DNA of 64,000 nucleotides from Clostridiales bacterium (GTDB lineage Bacteria > Bacillota > Clostridia > Christensenellales > Aristaeellaceae): contig SVHC01000002.1 of NCBI GenBank assembly GCA_015056055.1, positions 1 through 64,000 on the forward strand, written 5' to 3'. Under the pieces are notes generated by a model. The model did not search any database, was not told the origin of the DNA, and saw nothing but the letters and a program-made list of their open reading frames with translations. The translations under genes and the position numbers were made by a program. Numbering within the stretch: position 1 is the first letter of the stretch; each line of letters begins with the position of its first letter. Shown here piece after piece: positions 54,824 to 62,780 of this stretch.

Positions 54824-54860
54824 AAGCTCCCCTTGGACAAAGTCTAAGGGGAGCTTTTTG
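54824..54860 (+). terminator. Terminator of the MATE gene
   Basis: 14-bp arms AAGCTCCCCTTGGA / TCTAAGGGGAGCTT, then TTTTTG. The stem is built from the dispersed repeat. Confidence 0.85.
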
Positions 54861-55189
54861 TATCCGGGAAAGCATTTTTCTTGGGTGATAAAATATTTCA
54901 AAACTATGAAAAGTGAATGGGGGCGAATAATTTGTTCGTAAGAAAATGAAGCAAAAACATGAAAATATCCCTGAAAAACCAAAAAATTCCAAAAACATAG
55001 GATTTTTTCAAACATACTTCTGCCATGCAAAAAAATACTCTGCTCCAAGTCTGACACAGAAATAAACACGGTATGAATGTGGTGAAAAATCGAATAATAT
55101 TCTACTGTTTTGGAAATGTTAAAAATCGAACGCGAAATCGAACATACAACTTGATATGGAAACGTTGCTAAAAAAACCATGAATCGTAT

Positions 55190-55218
55190 TTGCTATATAC
55201 CACAAAAATCACTATAAT
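55190..55218 (+). promoter_or_regulatory. Promoter of the surface-protein gene
   Basis: TTGCTA, 17-bp spacer, TATAAT (55213-55218), with AT-rich DNA directly upstream. Confidence 0.7.
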
Positions 55219-55290
55219 AATACTCGAATGATCGCTCATGGCGCATGGCCAATAACAAACGAGCGAAACAATTTAAGGAGGTTCATTACT

Positions 55291-56241
55291 ATGAATCGTA
55301 AAATCGTTGCCCTGCTGCTGGCTGTTATGCTGGTAGCCTCTTCCGTTGCTGCTTTCGCAGCTGAGCGTGCAGATCAGTATGTTATCACCAACAATGGCGT
55401 TCTCGTTGTTCCTGGCAACGGCGATCCGGCCTACGAAGTCAACTGCGACGAAATCCACGCTGACAGCATCGAAGAAGCTAAGCAGATTCTTGAAGAAGTT
55501 AAGAAGGTTAAGATTCTCGGTCACTACTCCTTTGGTGCTAACAAGTTCCTCTACTCTTATGTGAATAATGATGGCGAGACCTGCTACGCTCTCGTAACCA
55601 TCACTGCTGAGCACAGCAAGGGTGACAACCTGTACACTGACAACTCTGGTCTGCCTACCTCTGGCACCGACAGCTTCAACCACTACTACACCAACTACAG
55701 CGATTCCAGCCTGATCGGCTCCGTTACCTTCGATGCTAAGGCTTTCGGCAACGGCGTTGCATTTGAGCACACCGCTAAGAAGCTCTTCACCATCAACGTG
55801 AAGTATGATTGCGTTGCCCTGATCGCCATCAAGGACGACGAAGGCCGCCTCTACCCGGTTAACGGCGCTTCCTGGTCTGCCAAGGACAATGCTTATGCTA
55901 TCAACCTCGCTAAGGGCGACAACACCATCTCCTGGTTCGGCACCGACGGCGCTGGCTACCATGCAGATGCTGACAAGGATCATCCCAACACCATGGAGCT
56001 CCGCGTTGACATGACCGTTAATACTGTTGAGACCAAGCTGGATAACTCTCCTGAGAAGTCTGACGATGTTGAAATCCGTTTCGACTACGTCGTACGTCAC
56101 GGCGCTGCTCACCACGTTGCTTCTGACGCTGCTTCCGCTCCCAAGACCGGTGACGCTGGCATGGCTTACATGACCCTCGTTGCTCTGATCGTTATGATGG
56201 GCGCTGCAGTTGTCGTTACCCGCAAGGTTCGCAACTTCTAA
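55291..56241 (+). CDS. Secreted, wall-anchored-type surface protein with PKTG motif
   Basis: 316 aa. A signal peptide (KIVALLLAVMLVASSVAAFA) is followed by a Ser/Thr/Asn/Asp-rich extracellular part. The C-terminus has APKTGDAGM, a hydrophobic span of about 20 residues and a basic end RKVRNF, a sortase-type sorting signal with Ala in place of the usual Leu. The start at 55291 follows AAGGAGG; codons are strongly biased to GCT, CTC/CTG, AAG, ATC, as in highly expressed genes. No known domain is recognised. It may be a major surface protein. Confidence 0.75.
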   Translation: MNRKIVALLLAVMLVASSVAAFAAERADQYVITNNGVLVVPGNGDPAYEVNCDEIHADSIEEAKQILEEVKKVKILGHYSFGANKFLYSYVNNDGETCYALVTITAEHSKGDNLYTDNSGLPTSGTDSFNHYYTNYSDSSLIGSVTFDAKAFGNGVAFEHTAKKLFTINVKYDCVALIAIKDDEGRLYPVNGASWSAKDNAYAINLAKGDNTISWFGTDGAGYHADADKDHPNTMELRVDMTVNTVETKLDNSPEKSDDVEIRFDYVVRHGAAHHVASDAASAPKTGDAGMAYMTLVALIVMMGAAVVVTRKVRNF

Positions 56242-56280
56242 GAAAACCTAAAGTGGCCATGTGCCACTGGGCGATTCATC

Positions 56281-56319
56281 AACCACACCCCGCCGAGCAT
56301 TCGGCGGGGTGTGGTTTTT
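56281..56319 (+). terminator. Strong terminator of the surface-protein gene
   Basis: 16-bp arms AACCACACCCCGCCGA / TCGGCGGGGTGTGGTT with loop GCAT, then TTTTA. Confidence 0.93.
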
Positions 56320-56324
56320 ACGCA

Positions 56325-56356
56325 CAAAAAACCTCCTCTTGCAAACAAGAGAAGGT
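56325..56356 (-). terminator. Terminator of the XRE regulator gene
   Basis: CCTTCTCTTG / CAAGAGGAGG stem with one mismatch on the minus strand, followed by TTTTTT. Confidence 0.7.
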
Positions 56357-56370
56357 GGAGTACAATATTC

Positions 56371-56715
56371 CTACGGATTTTGCCGCTCGCTATTCGGGCG
56401 GGTACGCTTGCTTTTGAAAAACAGATATTCCATATAGCTTGCCAGTTCCGGTATGGCATCATCGGGAAAGTGCTCAGGCAGGCGGAGATACCGATGCTGC
56501 AGGGAAGTGGGAATGGGAAAATCAGAAAGCCCCAGAAGATAATCCACGGAAACATTGAAATATTTTGCGATGGCAATTTTAATGGAATCAGGCGGTTCAC
56601 TTTTGTTGCGTTCGTAGGATGAAATAGAGTGCTTATTAATATTCAGAATTTCGGCAAGTTCATCCTGTGTCAAATTGGCATCCTTACGCAGGTCATATAG
56701 GCGTTCTCCTATCAA
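56371..56715 (-). CDS. XRE-family transcriptional regulator
   Basis: 114 aa. The N-terminal 65 residues form an XRE/Cro-type helix-turn-helix (LYDLRKDANLTQDELAEILNI ... SYERNKSEPP, then FNVSVDYLLGLSD). The C-terminal tail has no recognised domain. It is divergent from the response-regulator gene; the shared control region has a TAGAC-N6-GTCTA palindrome that either protein could bind. Confidence 0.88.
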   Translation of the reverse strand: MIGERLYDLRKDANLTQDELAEILNINKHSISSYERNKSEPPDSIKIAIAKYFNVSVDYLLGLSDFPIPTSLQHRYLRLPEHFPDDAIPELASYMEYLFFKSKRTRPNSERQNP

Positions 56716-56781
56716 TGATATGCAACCCTTTCATGTTTATACATACATTATAGGTGGAGGCAGGCAGAAAAGTAAAAAAAG

Positions 56782-56810
56782 TAGACAAATAAGTCTAAAT
56801 AGTGTATAAT
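56782..56810 (+). promoter_or_regulatory. Promoter and palindrome before the response-regulator gene
   Basis: TAGACA, 17-bp spacer, TATAAT (56805-56810). The inverted repeat TAGAC-AAATAA-GTCTA (56782-56797) covers the -35, so a bound protein would block the promoter. Confidence 0.65.
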
Positions 56811-56870
56811 ATAGAATATAAATCTACTTTTGGGCGACTAAGTAGTAAATCAGCACTTGTGAGGTGTGAA

Positions 56871-57584
56871 ATGGACGAACATGGTGAAATCCGCGTTTTG
56901 GTTGCGGATGATGACCCGAATGTGCATCAGATGCTCAGTCCTTATTGCAAACGGGAAGGATACAAAATGTTTAATGCCTATGACGGCTTGCAGACACTGA
57001 GACAGGCACGCGATGCAAATCCGGATATGATTATTCTGGATATCGTAATGCCGGGAAAGGATGGGCTGGAGGTTTGCCGTGAAATCCGAAAGACTTCCAA
57101 TGTGCCGATTATTATGCTTTCTGCCCGGGATGAGGAATTTGACCGGCTGCTGGGGCTTGAAATGGGCGCGGATGATTATGTGACAAAGCCGTTCAGCCCG
57201 CGCGAGGTTGTTGCAAGGGTAAAAACCGTTTTGCGCAGAGTGCATGAGAAGCGTGAGACAAGCGAATCCGGCGGCGCACGTATCGTGATAGACAATCTGG
57301 ATGTTGATGTGGGCTCCTATATTATCCGCTTGGATGGGGAAGTTATTCCGTGTACGCCGCGTGAAATTGATATTGTGTGGACATTGGCGAACAGTCCCGG
57401 CATGGTATTCAGTCGGGAAAATCTGCTGAAAAATATATGGGGATATGATTTTTCGGGTGGAACACGCGCGGTGGACAGCCATATAAAGCGGATTCGCGCA
57501 AAGCTTTGCAAGGAAGGAAATAAGTGGGGCATTTCCACTGTATGGGGCGTTGGATACCGGTTCGAGAAAAATGGCGATATATAA
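56871..57584 (+). CDS. OmpR-family response regulator (orphan)
   Basis: 237 aa. Receiver with acidic D13-D15, phospho-acceptor Asp57 (ILDIVMPGKDG), KPF, and a winged-helix domain ending in STVWGVGYRFEK. The start at 56871 fits GAGGTG. No histidine kinase gene is adjacent: proS follows in convergent orientation. It must be served by a distant kinase or by cross-talk. Confidence 0.9.
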   Translation: MDEHGEIRVLVADDDPNVHQMLSPYCKREGYKMFNAYDGLQTLRQARDANPDMIILDIVMPGKDGLEVCREIRKTSNVPIIMLSARDEEFDRLLGLEMGADDYVTKPFSPREVVARVKTVLRRVHEKRETSESGGARIVIDNLDVDVGSYIIRLDGEVIPCTPREIDIVWTLANSPGMVFSRENLLKNIWGYDFSGGTRAVDSHIKRIRAKLCKEGNKWGISTVWGVGYRFEKNGDI

Positions 57585-57629
57585 AAACAGAGTCTGAATC
57601 TGTTCTGTAGATTCAGACTCTGTTTTTTG
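57583..57629. terminator. Bidirectional terminator
   Basis: 18-bp arms AAAACAGAGTCTGAATCT / AGATTCAGACTCTGTTTT, loop GTTCTGT, then TTTT. Confidence 0.92.
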
Positions 57630-57647
57630 TGTGGATTTGAAATCGAT

Positions 57648-59375
57648 TTACAGACGGCAGTTCAGCTTTGCAAGTTCATCGGTGACATAACCGGTAACGA
57701 AATCCACAGCTTCGTCCACGGGCTTGCGAACCTGCATGGACTTATCGCGGGTGGAGATTTCAACGGTGCTGTCCTTGAGACCCTTGGGGCTGACGATTAC
57801 GCGAACCGGTACGCCGAACAGGTCTGCATCAGCGAACATAACGCCTGCGCTGACGGGACGGTCATCCCAGATGACTTCCACGCCCTTGGCGGTGAGCTCG
57901 TCATAAATCTTCTGAGAGGTAGCTGCAACGTCCGGATTGTCGGCGCGCATGGAGCACAGGTGCACATGCCACGGAGCGATGGAGATGGGCCAGATGGGAC
58001 CGTAATCATCGCGGTGGGATTCGCATACGGAAGCAGCCAGACGGCCAACGCCGATGCCGTAGCAGCCCATGATGGGATGCTTCAGGCTGCCGTCCTGATC
58101 GACATAGGTCATATCCATGCTCTCGGTGTACTTGGTGCCGAGCTGGAAGATATTGCCGACCTCGATACCGCGGGAAGTGTAGATAGAGGGCTTGCCGCAA
58201 ACGGGGCAGATGCCGCCGTCGTATGCCTTGGCAATGTCAACGTATTCAACCTTGCCCATTTCGCGCTCGATATTGAATCCGGTATAGTGCATATCGGTTT
58301 CGTTTGCGCCGGTAGCAAACCAGTTGATGCCCTTGAGGGATGCATCGTAGACTACGCGTACGCCTGCGGGCAGACCCTTCGGGCCGATGAAGCCTGCGGT
58401 CAGGCCGCATTCGGGGGTGATTTCGGCAGCGTGAACCTCTGCCTTGATGTAGTTGCGCAGCTTGGTTTCGTTGATGTCCAGATCGCCGCGCAGGAAGGCT
58501 ACAACGTACTTGTCGGTCAGGTTTTCCTGATATACAACAGCCTTGCAGGTGGCGGTGGCGGGAATCTTCAGGAATGCGCAAAGATCTTCGATGGTCTTTA
58601 CATCCGGGGTGGCAACCTTTTCAAGGTCTGCGATTTCGCCGGCTTCGTTGTTTACGATGCAGGGAGCTGCCTCCATGTTGGCGCGGTAGTCGCAGTCATG
58701 GCACAGCACGATGGTATCCTCGCCGACTGCGGTCAGAAGCATGTATTCGTGAGAAACCTTGCCGCCCATCATGCCGCTGTCGGAAGCGACGGCAACAACC
58801 TCAGGCACGCCTGCGCGCGCGAAAATGCGGTTGTAAGCCTCGTAGCAGATGGCGTAGTAACTCTCAAGGTCATCCTGGGAAGTGTGGAAGGAATAGGCAT
58901 CCTTCATCGTGAATTCACGAACACGAATCAGACCGCCACGGCAGCGGGGCTCGTCGCGGAATTTGGTCTGAATCTGATAGATCATGAAAGGATACTGGGT
59001 GTAGCTGTCAGCAACGTCGCGAACAAAGTGAACGGAAGCTTCTTCGTGCGTCATGCCGAGAACCATATCGGCGCCGGAACGATCCTTGAAGCGGAGCAGC
59101 TCGCTGCCGATGGAATCAAAGCGGCCGGATTCACGCCAGAGCGTAGCGGGCATGGCAACGGGGAACAGAAGTTCCTGACCGTCGATGCGATCCATCTCCT
59201 CGCGGATGATCTTTTCGATCTTCGCGGTGATGCGCTTGGTGACGGGGAACAGGGTGAAGATACCGTTGCCGACGGGCTTGATGTAGCCGCCGCGCATCAT
59301 CAGCGCCTGGCTGGAAATCTGGCAATCGGCGGGCGTTTCCTTATAACGCTTGGAAACGAGATTCTTGAGTTTCAT
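57648..59375 (-). CDS. proS: Prolyl-tRNA synthetase
   Basis: 575-aa class II synthetase charging tRNA-Pro. Motif 2 region TKFRDEPRCRGGLIRVREF, the bacterial proline signature GMTHEEASVHFVRDV, motif 3 GCYGIGVGRLAASV, and an editing (INS) domain between motifs 2 and 3 (about residues 225-395) are seen, with a C-terminal anticodon-binding domain (APWHVHLCSM onward). The length matches bacterial-type ProRS. It is controlled by a T-box leader. AGGAGAGGA lies before the ATG. Confidence 0.96.
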   Translation of the reverse strand: MKLKNLVSKRYKETPADCQISSQALMMRGGYIKPVGNGIFTLFPVTKRITAKIEKIIREEMDRIDGQELLFPVAMPATLWRESGRFDSIGSELLRFKDRSGADMVLGMTHEEASVHFVRDVADSYTQYPFMIYQIQTKFRDEPRCRGGLIRVREFTMKDAYSFHTSQDDLESYYAICYEAYNRIFARAGVPEVVAVASDSGMMGGKVSHEYMLLTAVGEDTIVLCHDCDYRANMEAAPCIVNNEAGEIADLEKVATPDVKTIEDLCAFLKIPATATCKAVVYQENLTDKYVVAFLRGDLDINETKLRNYIKAEVHAAEITPECGLTAGFIGPKGLPAGVRVVYDASLKGINWFATGANETDMHYTGFNIEREMGKVEYVDIAKAYDGGICPVCGKPSIYTSRGIEVGNIFQLGTKYTESMDMTYVDQDGSLKHPIMGCYGIGVGRLAASVCESHRDDYGPIWPISIAPWHVHLCSMRADNPDVAATSQKIYDELTAKGVEVIWDDRPVSAGVMFADADLFGVPVRVIVSPKGLKDSTVEISTRDKSMQVRKPVDEAVDFVTGYVTDELAKLNCRL

Positions 59376-59404
59376 GGGATGTCCTCTCCTTCAAATTTGG
59401 TAGG

Positions 59405-59655
59405 GACGAAAAAAGCTCCGCCCCGTGTTGCAGGGGCGAAGCATTGCTTCGCGGTACCACCTTGCTTCAACGCATGTATGCGTCCTCAAAAGCCCTGTAA
59501 CGGGAGCACCCGGCAGGATTTCATCCGGGATGCACCCGCAATGCGTTCTCCTGCACACTCGGGAGGCCGGAGCACATCACAGCCGAACGCGCGCCTTCCA
59601 CCTGCGGCGCACTCTCTGAAGAACGGCAAATGCGGCTTTCTCCGTCAACGTGCCC
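59405..59655 (-). ncRNA. T-box leader (proline) of proS
   Basis: The minus strand carries the conserved T-box AGGTGGTACCGCG (59450-59462) that pairs with the uncharged tRNA acceptor end. It is preceded by a Stem I region with CAGAGAGTG and GCAGGTGGAAG motifs and followed by a terminator hairpin (59410-59446) with TTTTTT. A CCC triplet in the 3' side of Stem I (near 59558-59563) may be the specifier; the exact bases are not certain. Confidence 0.9.
59410..59446 (-). terminator. T-box-regulated terminator
   Basis: GCTTCGCCCC / GGGGCGGAGC stem and TTTTTT on the minus strand. It competes with the antiterminator formed by the T-box. Confidence 0.88.
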
Positions 59656-59659
59656 TACT

Positions 59660-59688
59660 ATTATAGCAGAGGAAGGGAAAAGTTTCAA
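59660..59688 (-). promoter_or_regulatory. Promoter of the T-box/proS transcript
   Basis: Minus strand TTGAAA, 17-bp spacer, TATAAT. Confidence 0.8.
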
Positions 59689-59764
59689 GCATAAAATTTA
59701 TGCTTGGTTGTGTATGATTTGAACTCTTATAGTTTTAGTGAAATCGTGCGCTTTGGCTCACGGT

Positions 59765-59910
59765 GAAAGAATTCACTTCGTGAATTGTGAAATTTTCTGC
59801 TTCGTAGAAGGCAAAATTAAATCCACCCACTCGCCGTCGAGGCGAATTTCACACGCCGCAGGTGTATTTCACATTGCGAAGAAATATTTCACCCACACGC
59901 AAGGGTGGAA
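59765..59910. repeat. Array of mini-hairpins with tight loops
   Basis: No gene. Successive short stems: AATTCAC-TTC-GTGAATT (59770-59786), TTCTGC-TTC-GTAGAA (59795-59809), TCGCC-GTCGA-GGCGA (59831-59845), ACAC / GTGT (59851-59865), CACCC / GGGTG (59890-59907). AATTTCACA/ATTTCAC recurs between them. The whole stretch looks like an intergenic repeat element. Confidence 0.65.
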
Positions 59911-59917
59911 TTAGTTG

Positions 59918-59949
59918 AAAAAAGCACTTGCTTTCGCAAGTGCTTTTTT
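59918..59949 (-). terminator. Terminator of tRNA-Ser
   Basis: 13-bp arms AAAAAAGCACTTG / CAAGTGCTTTTTT, 6-nt loop, right after the CCA end. Confidence 0.9.
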
Positions 59950-59950
59950 C

Positions 59951-60043
59951 TGGCGGAGGAGGAGGGATTCGAACCCTCGAGACGCTTTTGACGTCTACGC
60001 GATTTCCAGTCGCGCGCCCTCGACCAAGCTAGGCGACTCCTCC
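59951..60043 (-). tRNA. tRNA-Ser (anticodon GGA)
   Basis: 93 nt on the minus strand. Acceptor GGAGGAG pairs with CTCCTCC, discriminator G, CCA encoded. Anticodon stem CGCGA / TCGCG with loop CTGGAAA gives anticodon GGA, reading UCC/UCU. A long variable arm (AGACGT ... GCGTCT) confirms a class II tRNA. Confidence 0.95.
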
Positions 60044-60092
60044 AAGATATTCTGTTGTTGATGACCGGTGGTCAACCGCGCCAACGGAAAGT

Positions 60093-60121
60093 ATTATAGC
60101 ACAAACCACCTGTGAGTGCAA
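60093..60121 (-). promoter_or_regulatory. Promoter of tRNA-Ser
   Basis: Minus strand TTGCAC, 17-bp spacer, TATAAT. Confidence 0.8.
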
Positions 60122-60192
60122 TAGGCAAAATGGCATTTTACTATCAATTAACAAATGTCTCAGGAATGTCTAATTCTTCTAATTGTAGCTGC

Positions 60193-60222
60193 TTGATTGG
60201 GGAAAGAAGAATATGATAAGAT
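60193..60222 (+). promoter_or_regulatory. Possible promoter of the acyltransferase-GT2 operon
   Basis: TTGATT, 18-bp spacer, TAAGAT. AGGAGG follows before the ATG at 60248. Confidence 0.4.
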
Positions 60223-60247
60223 ATAGACCTGAGTAGGAGGCAATAGA

Positions 60248-60787
60248 ATGTTTGCGCGTTTTTTCAGGGATATCTTTTTATTTGTGGCAGAGATTCTGCA
60301 CATTGTTCTGGTCTTTGGCGTGGTATCGTGGATCATGTTTCTTTTGGGAATGGCGATTCCGCGAAGCAACTTTGATTTTGAGGATGCATTTTATCAGCCC
60401 AGAAAGTGGGAGAAGAATGGCCGGATTTATGACCGGCTGAAAATTCGGCTCTGGAAAGACCGTATGCCGGATATGAGCAAATTTATCACGCGTATGTATC
60501 GGAAAAAACTGGCCGGTTTCCGGAATGCGGAACATATCCGCTGCCTTTTGAACGAAACCTGCTGTGCGGAACTGATTCATGTGCTTAGCATGGTTATCAG
60601 CCCGATATATATTTTGCTTCTGGATGGAATATCGGGCGTGATTGTGATGATTCTGAATTTTCTGGGGAACATCCCGTTTGTTCTGATTCAGCGCTACAAT
60701 CGCCCCCGTCTGGCACAGATTCTTTATAAGCTGGAAAAAGCAGAACAGGCAAAGGGAGAAAAAGAAAAGAAGGAAACGGTGAAATGA
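60248..60787 (+). CDS. CrtO-like membrane acyltransferase
   Basis: 179 aa. Membrane helices at about residues 8-36 and two more at about 118-152 surround a conserved core, QPRKWEKNGRIYDRLKIRLWKDRMPD. That core matches glycosyl-4,4'-diaponeurosporenoate acyltransferase (CrtO), which acylates a sugar on a carotenoid in staphyloxanthin synthesis. No carotenoid genes are visible, so it probably acylates another glycolipid. The Lys/Glu-rich tail overlaps the GT2 start by 4 bp (ATGA). Confidence 0.75.
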   Translation: MFARFFRDIFLFVAEILHIVLVFGVVSWIMFLLGMAIPRSNFDFEDAFYQPRKWEKNGRIYDRLKIRLWKDRMPDMSKFITRMYRKKLAGFRNAEHIRCLLNETCCAELIHVLSMVISPIYILLLDGISGVIVMILNFLGNIPFVLIQRYNRPRLAQILYKLEKAEQAKGEKEKKETVK

Positions 60788-62013
60788 ACTGGCTGATTGC
60801 GATTTGTTCAGGAATCGGTATGCTTTTCGGGCTGCACTTTGTAATCATCGGGATTGCCGGTGCAATGAAAAAACAGCGCTTTGTACCCACGGCCGAGCCG
60901 CAGAAAAAATTTGCCGTGATTGTGGCCGCACGCAATGAGGAAAGCGTGATCGGCGAATTGGTTACCAGCCTGAAAAACCAGAACTATCCTGAAAAGCTTT
61001 ATGACATATATGTGTTTCCGAATAACTGCTCGGACGATACTGCCGGAGCAGCGGAGAGGGCAGGGGCAAAAGTGCTTTTTCCGGATGGCGTAATTCGCTC
61101 AAAGGGCGATGTTTTGCATTTTGCCTTTGAGAGTCTGCTGGATGCGCCGGAAATGTACGATGCGTTTGTGATTTTTGATGCGGACAATATCGTGGACAAA
61201 GACTATCTGCAGATTGCAAATGATACTCTGGTCAGCGGCGCACATGCAGGACAGGGATACCGTGACAGCAAAAATCCGCATGACAACTGGCTTACCGGAG
61301 GTATGTCGATCTTTTTCTGGATGATGGACAGCCTTTATAACCGGATGCGCAGCAGAATCGGTATGGCGGCGGCTTTTAACGGAACGGGCGTTATGCTGGA
61401 CCGCGAGGTCATTCGTGCCATTGGAACAAAGACTTACACGATGACTGAGGACCTTGAACTGTGTGCGCTGTGCGCCCTGCACGGATATAAGATCGAGTGG
61501 ATGGAAAAGGCTGTGACATACGATGAGCAGCCGCTGGGATTTGTGGATTCCTTCCGGCAGAGAAGACGTTGGTTCGCGGGTTCTGCGCAGTGTTTCCGGA
61601 GATATGCATTCAGACTGTTTGCCTGCGCAATGCAGGAAAAAAACAGCGCGGCTTTCGATATGGGGGTTATTTTCTGCGGAACACCGGTGCAGCTTATCTC
61701 TCTTGTGCCGGCGCTTGCGACGATTACAGGGGTTATTTCGGGGCTGATTTGTGGTGATATCGGCTTTGGATGGCTTGCTGCATCTCTTGCGGCACTTGGT
61801 ATAGCTGCGTGGTGCGCTGCGTCCCTTTTTGCATGGTTTGTATGCAGGATGGAAAAGAAACTTTCTCTCGGAATGGCAAAGGGAATTGCGCTGTTTCCGC
61901 TGTTTCTGGTGACGTGGTTTGCGGCAAATATTTCAGTCTTCGTGGCTGGAATTCCGAAAAAATGGAAGGAAATTCAACGGGGAACCAAACAGAATCAAAC
62001 TTTAGAAGGCTAG
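60784..62013 (+). CDS. Family 2 glycosyltransferase, membrane-bound
   Basis: 409 aa. An N-terminal helix is followed by a GT-A domain with VIVAARNEESVIGELV, the DxD-like FDADNIVD, the acceptor-binding TEDLELC and QRRRW in the product-binding site, then three or four C-terminal helices (about residues 295-390). It is a processive-type or lipid-acceptor transferase. Translational coupling to the CrtO-like gene suggests a two-step glycolipid pathway: glycosylation, then acylation. Confidence 0.88.
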   Translation: MNWLIAICSGIGMLFGLHFVIIGIAGAMKKQRFVPTAEPQKKFAVIVAARNEESVIGELVTSLKNQNYPEKLYDIYVFPNNCSDDTAGAAERAGAKVLFPDGVIRSKGDVLHFAFESLLDAPEMYDAFVIFDADNIVDKDYLQIANDTLVSGAHAGQGYRDSKNPHDNWLTGGMSIFFWMMDSLYNRMRSRIGMAAAFNGTGVMLDREVIRAIGTKTYTMTEDLELCALCALHGYKIEWMEKAVTYDEQPLGFVDSFRQRRRWFAGSAQCFRRYAFRLFACAMQEKNSAAFDMGVIFCGTPVQLISLVPALATITGVISGLICGDIGFGWLAASLAALGIAAWCAASLFAWFVCRMEKKLSLGMAKGIALFPLFLVTWFAANISVFVAGIPKKWKEIQRGTKQNQTLEG

Positions 62014-62019
62014 AACAAG

Positions 62020-62057
62020 CAAACACCCGCGCTGCATGAACAGCGCGGGTGTTTTTG
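62020..62057. terminator. Bidirectional terminator
   Basis: 14-bp arms AAACACCCGCGCTG / CAGCGCGGGTGTTT, loop CATGAA, then TTTT. Confidence 0.93.
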
Positions 62058-62065
62058 TATAAAAG

Positions 62066-62779
62066 CTATTCCTCATTTGCAATCGAAACGCCGGACTGAC
62101 TTATGACAGAAAGCACACGGACGTAATTCTGCTTGCTTACAGGGATTGTGATGCCGCCGGTGATAATAATCTGGCGGTTTTTCTTATCAAGCATTTGAAC
62201 ATGACGCAGATTCACCAGATAGCTCTTGTGGCAACGAATATATCCATGCAAGGCGAGACGGTTTTCGACAATATCCAGTCGGGCGGGAAATCCTTCCGAC
62301 GTGCCTGTGACGAGGCGGGGATAGACAATCTTTGCCTTGCTTTCGAAATAGAGGATGCTGTCGTGGCGGATTCGAGAAAGCTGCTGGCGGTTTTCGACGA
62401 TAAAGAATGTGGATTCCCAATTGCGGTATCGGGTAAACTGACGCAGCACGGAGAGAATCTGTTCATCGTCATAGGGGGGGAGAATGCAGCCCAACGGGCG
62501 TGTCCACAAAAGCTCCTCCAGACCTGAAGTGCGTCCTTCCAGGATAAAGGCAAGCTCTGTCTGCCGGGAAGCGGTGCGTAGGGCTGCGGCATGGGTGTGC
62601 GGCATGCCGAGGAATATAAGATCAAAATCAGCGGCCTGATCGGTTGCGGTATCCACATCGGGAAGTATTTCCACGGTGCAGGAAAGCGCGCTGCTTACTT
62701 GCGTAAACAGCGCGCCAATTCTTGCCGCCAGGCGCTGGGCGGACGTAAGGTCCGCGTCAAACACCGCGATTTTCCACAT
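62066..62779 (-). CDS. LytTR-family regulator with degenerate receiver
   Basis: 237 aa. Residues 1-115 have the length and fold pattern of a response-regulator receiver but read DFDLIFLGMPH, so the phospho-acceptor Asp is Gly58. The conserved Lys motif is also absent (ILPPYDD instead of KP). Residues 135-235 form a LytTR DNA-binding domain (SILYFESKAKIVYPRL, FIRCHKSYLVNL-type segment). It probably does not respond to phosphorylation. It lies 1 bp after a large surface-protein gene on the same strand. Confidence 0.85.
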   Translation of the reverse strand: MWKIAVFDADLTSAQRLAARIGALFTQVSSALSCTVEILPDVDTATDQAADFDLIFLGMPHTHAAALRTASRQTELAFILEGRTSGLEELLWTRPLGCILPPYDDEQILSVLRQFTRYRNWESTFFIVENRQQLSRIRHDSILYFESKAKIVYPRLVTGTSEGFPARLDIVENRLALHGYIRCHKSYLVNLRHVQMLDKKNRQIIITGGITIPVSKQNYVRVLSVISQSGVSIANEE

Positions 62780-62780
62780 G

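Larger units (their letters stand above)
54793..55290. other. AT-rich control region of the surface-protein gene
   Basis: About 500 bp without a gene. It begins with a partial dispersed repeat and the MATE terminator (54801-54860), continues with a run of A-tracts spaced about a helical turn (54962-55008), two AAAAATCGAA motifs (55085 and 55124) and a strong promoter (55190-55218), and ends in a 60-70-nt leader. Confidence 0.65.

Noticed and set aside
57627-59666. 679-codon open frame on the plus strand
   Set aside because: Antisense to proS and the T-box leader; repetitive Ala/Gly/Asp composition typical of a shadow.
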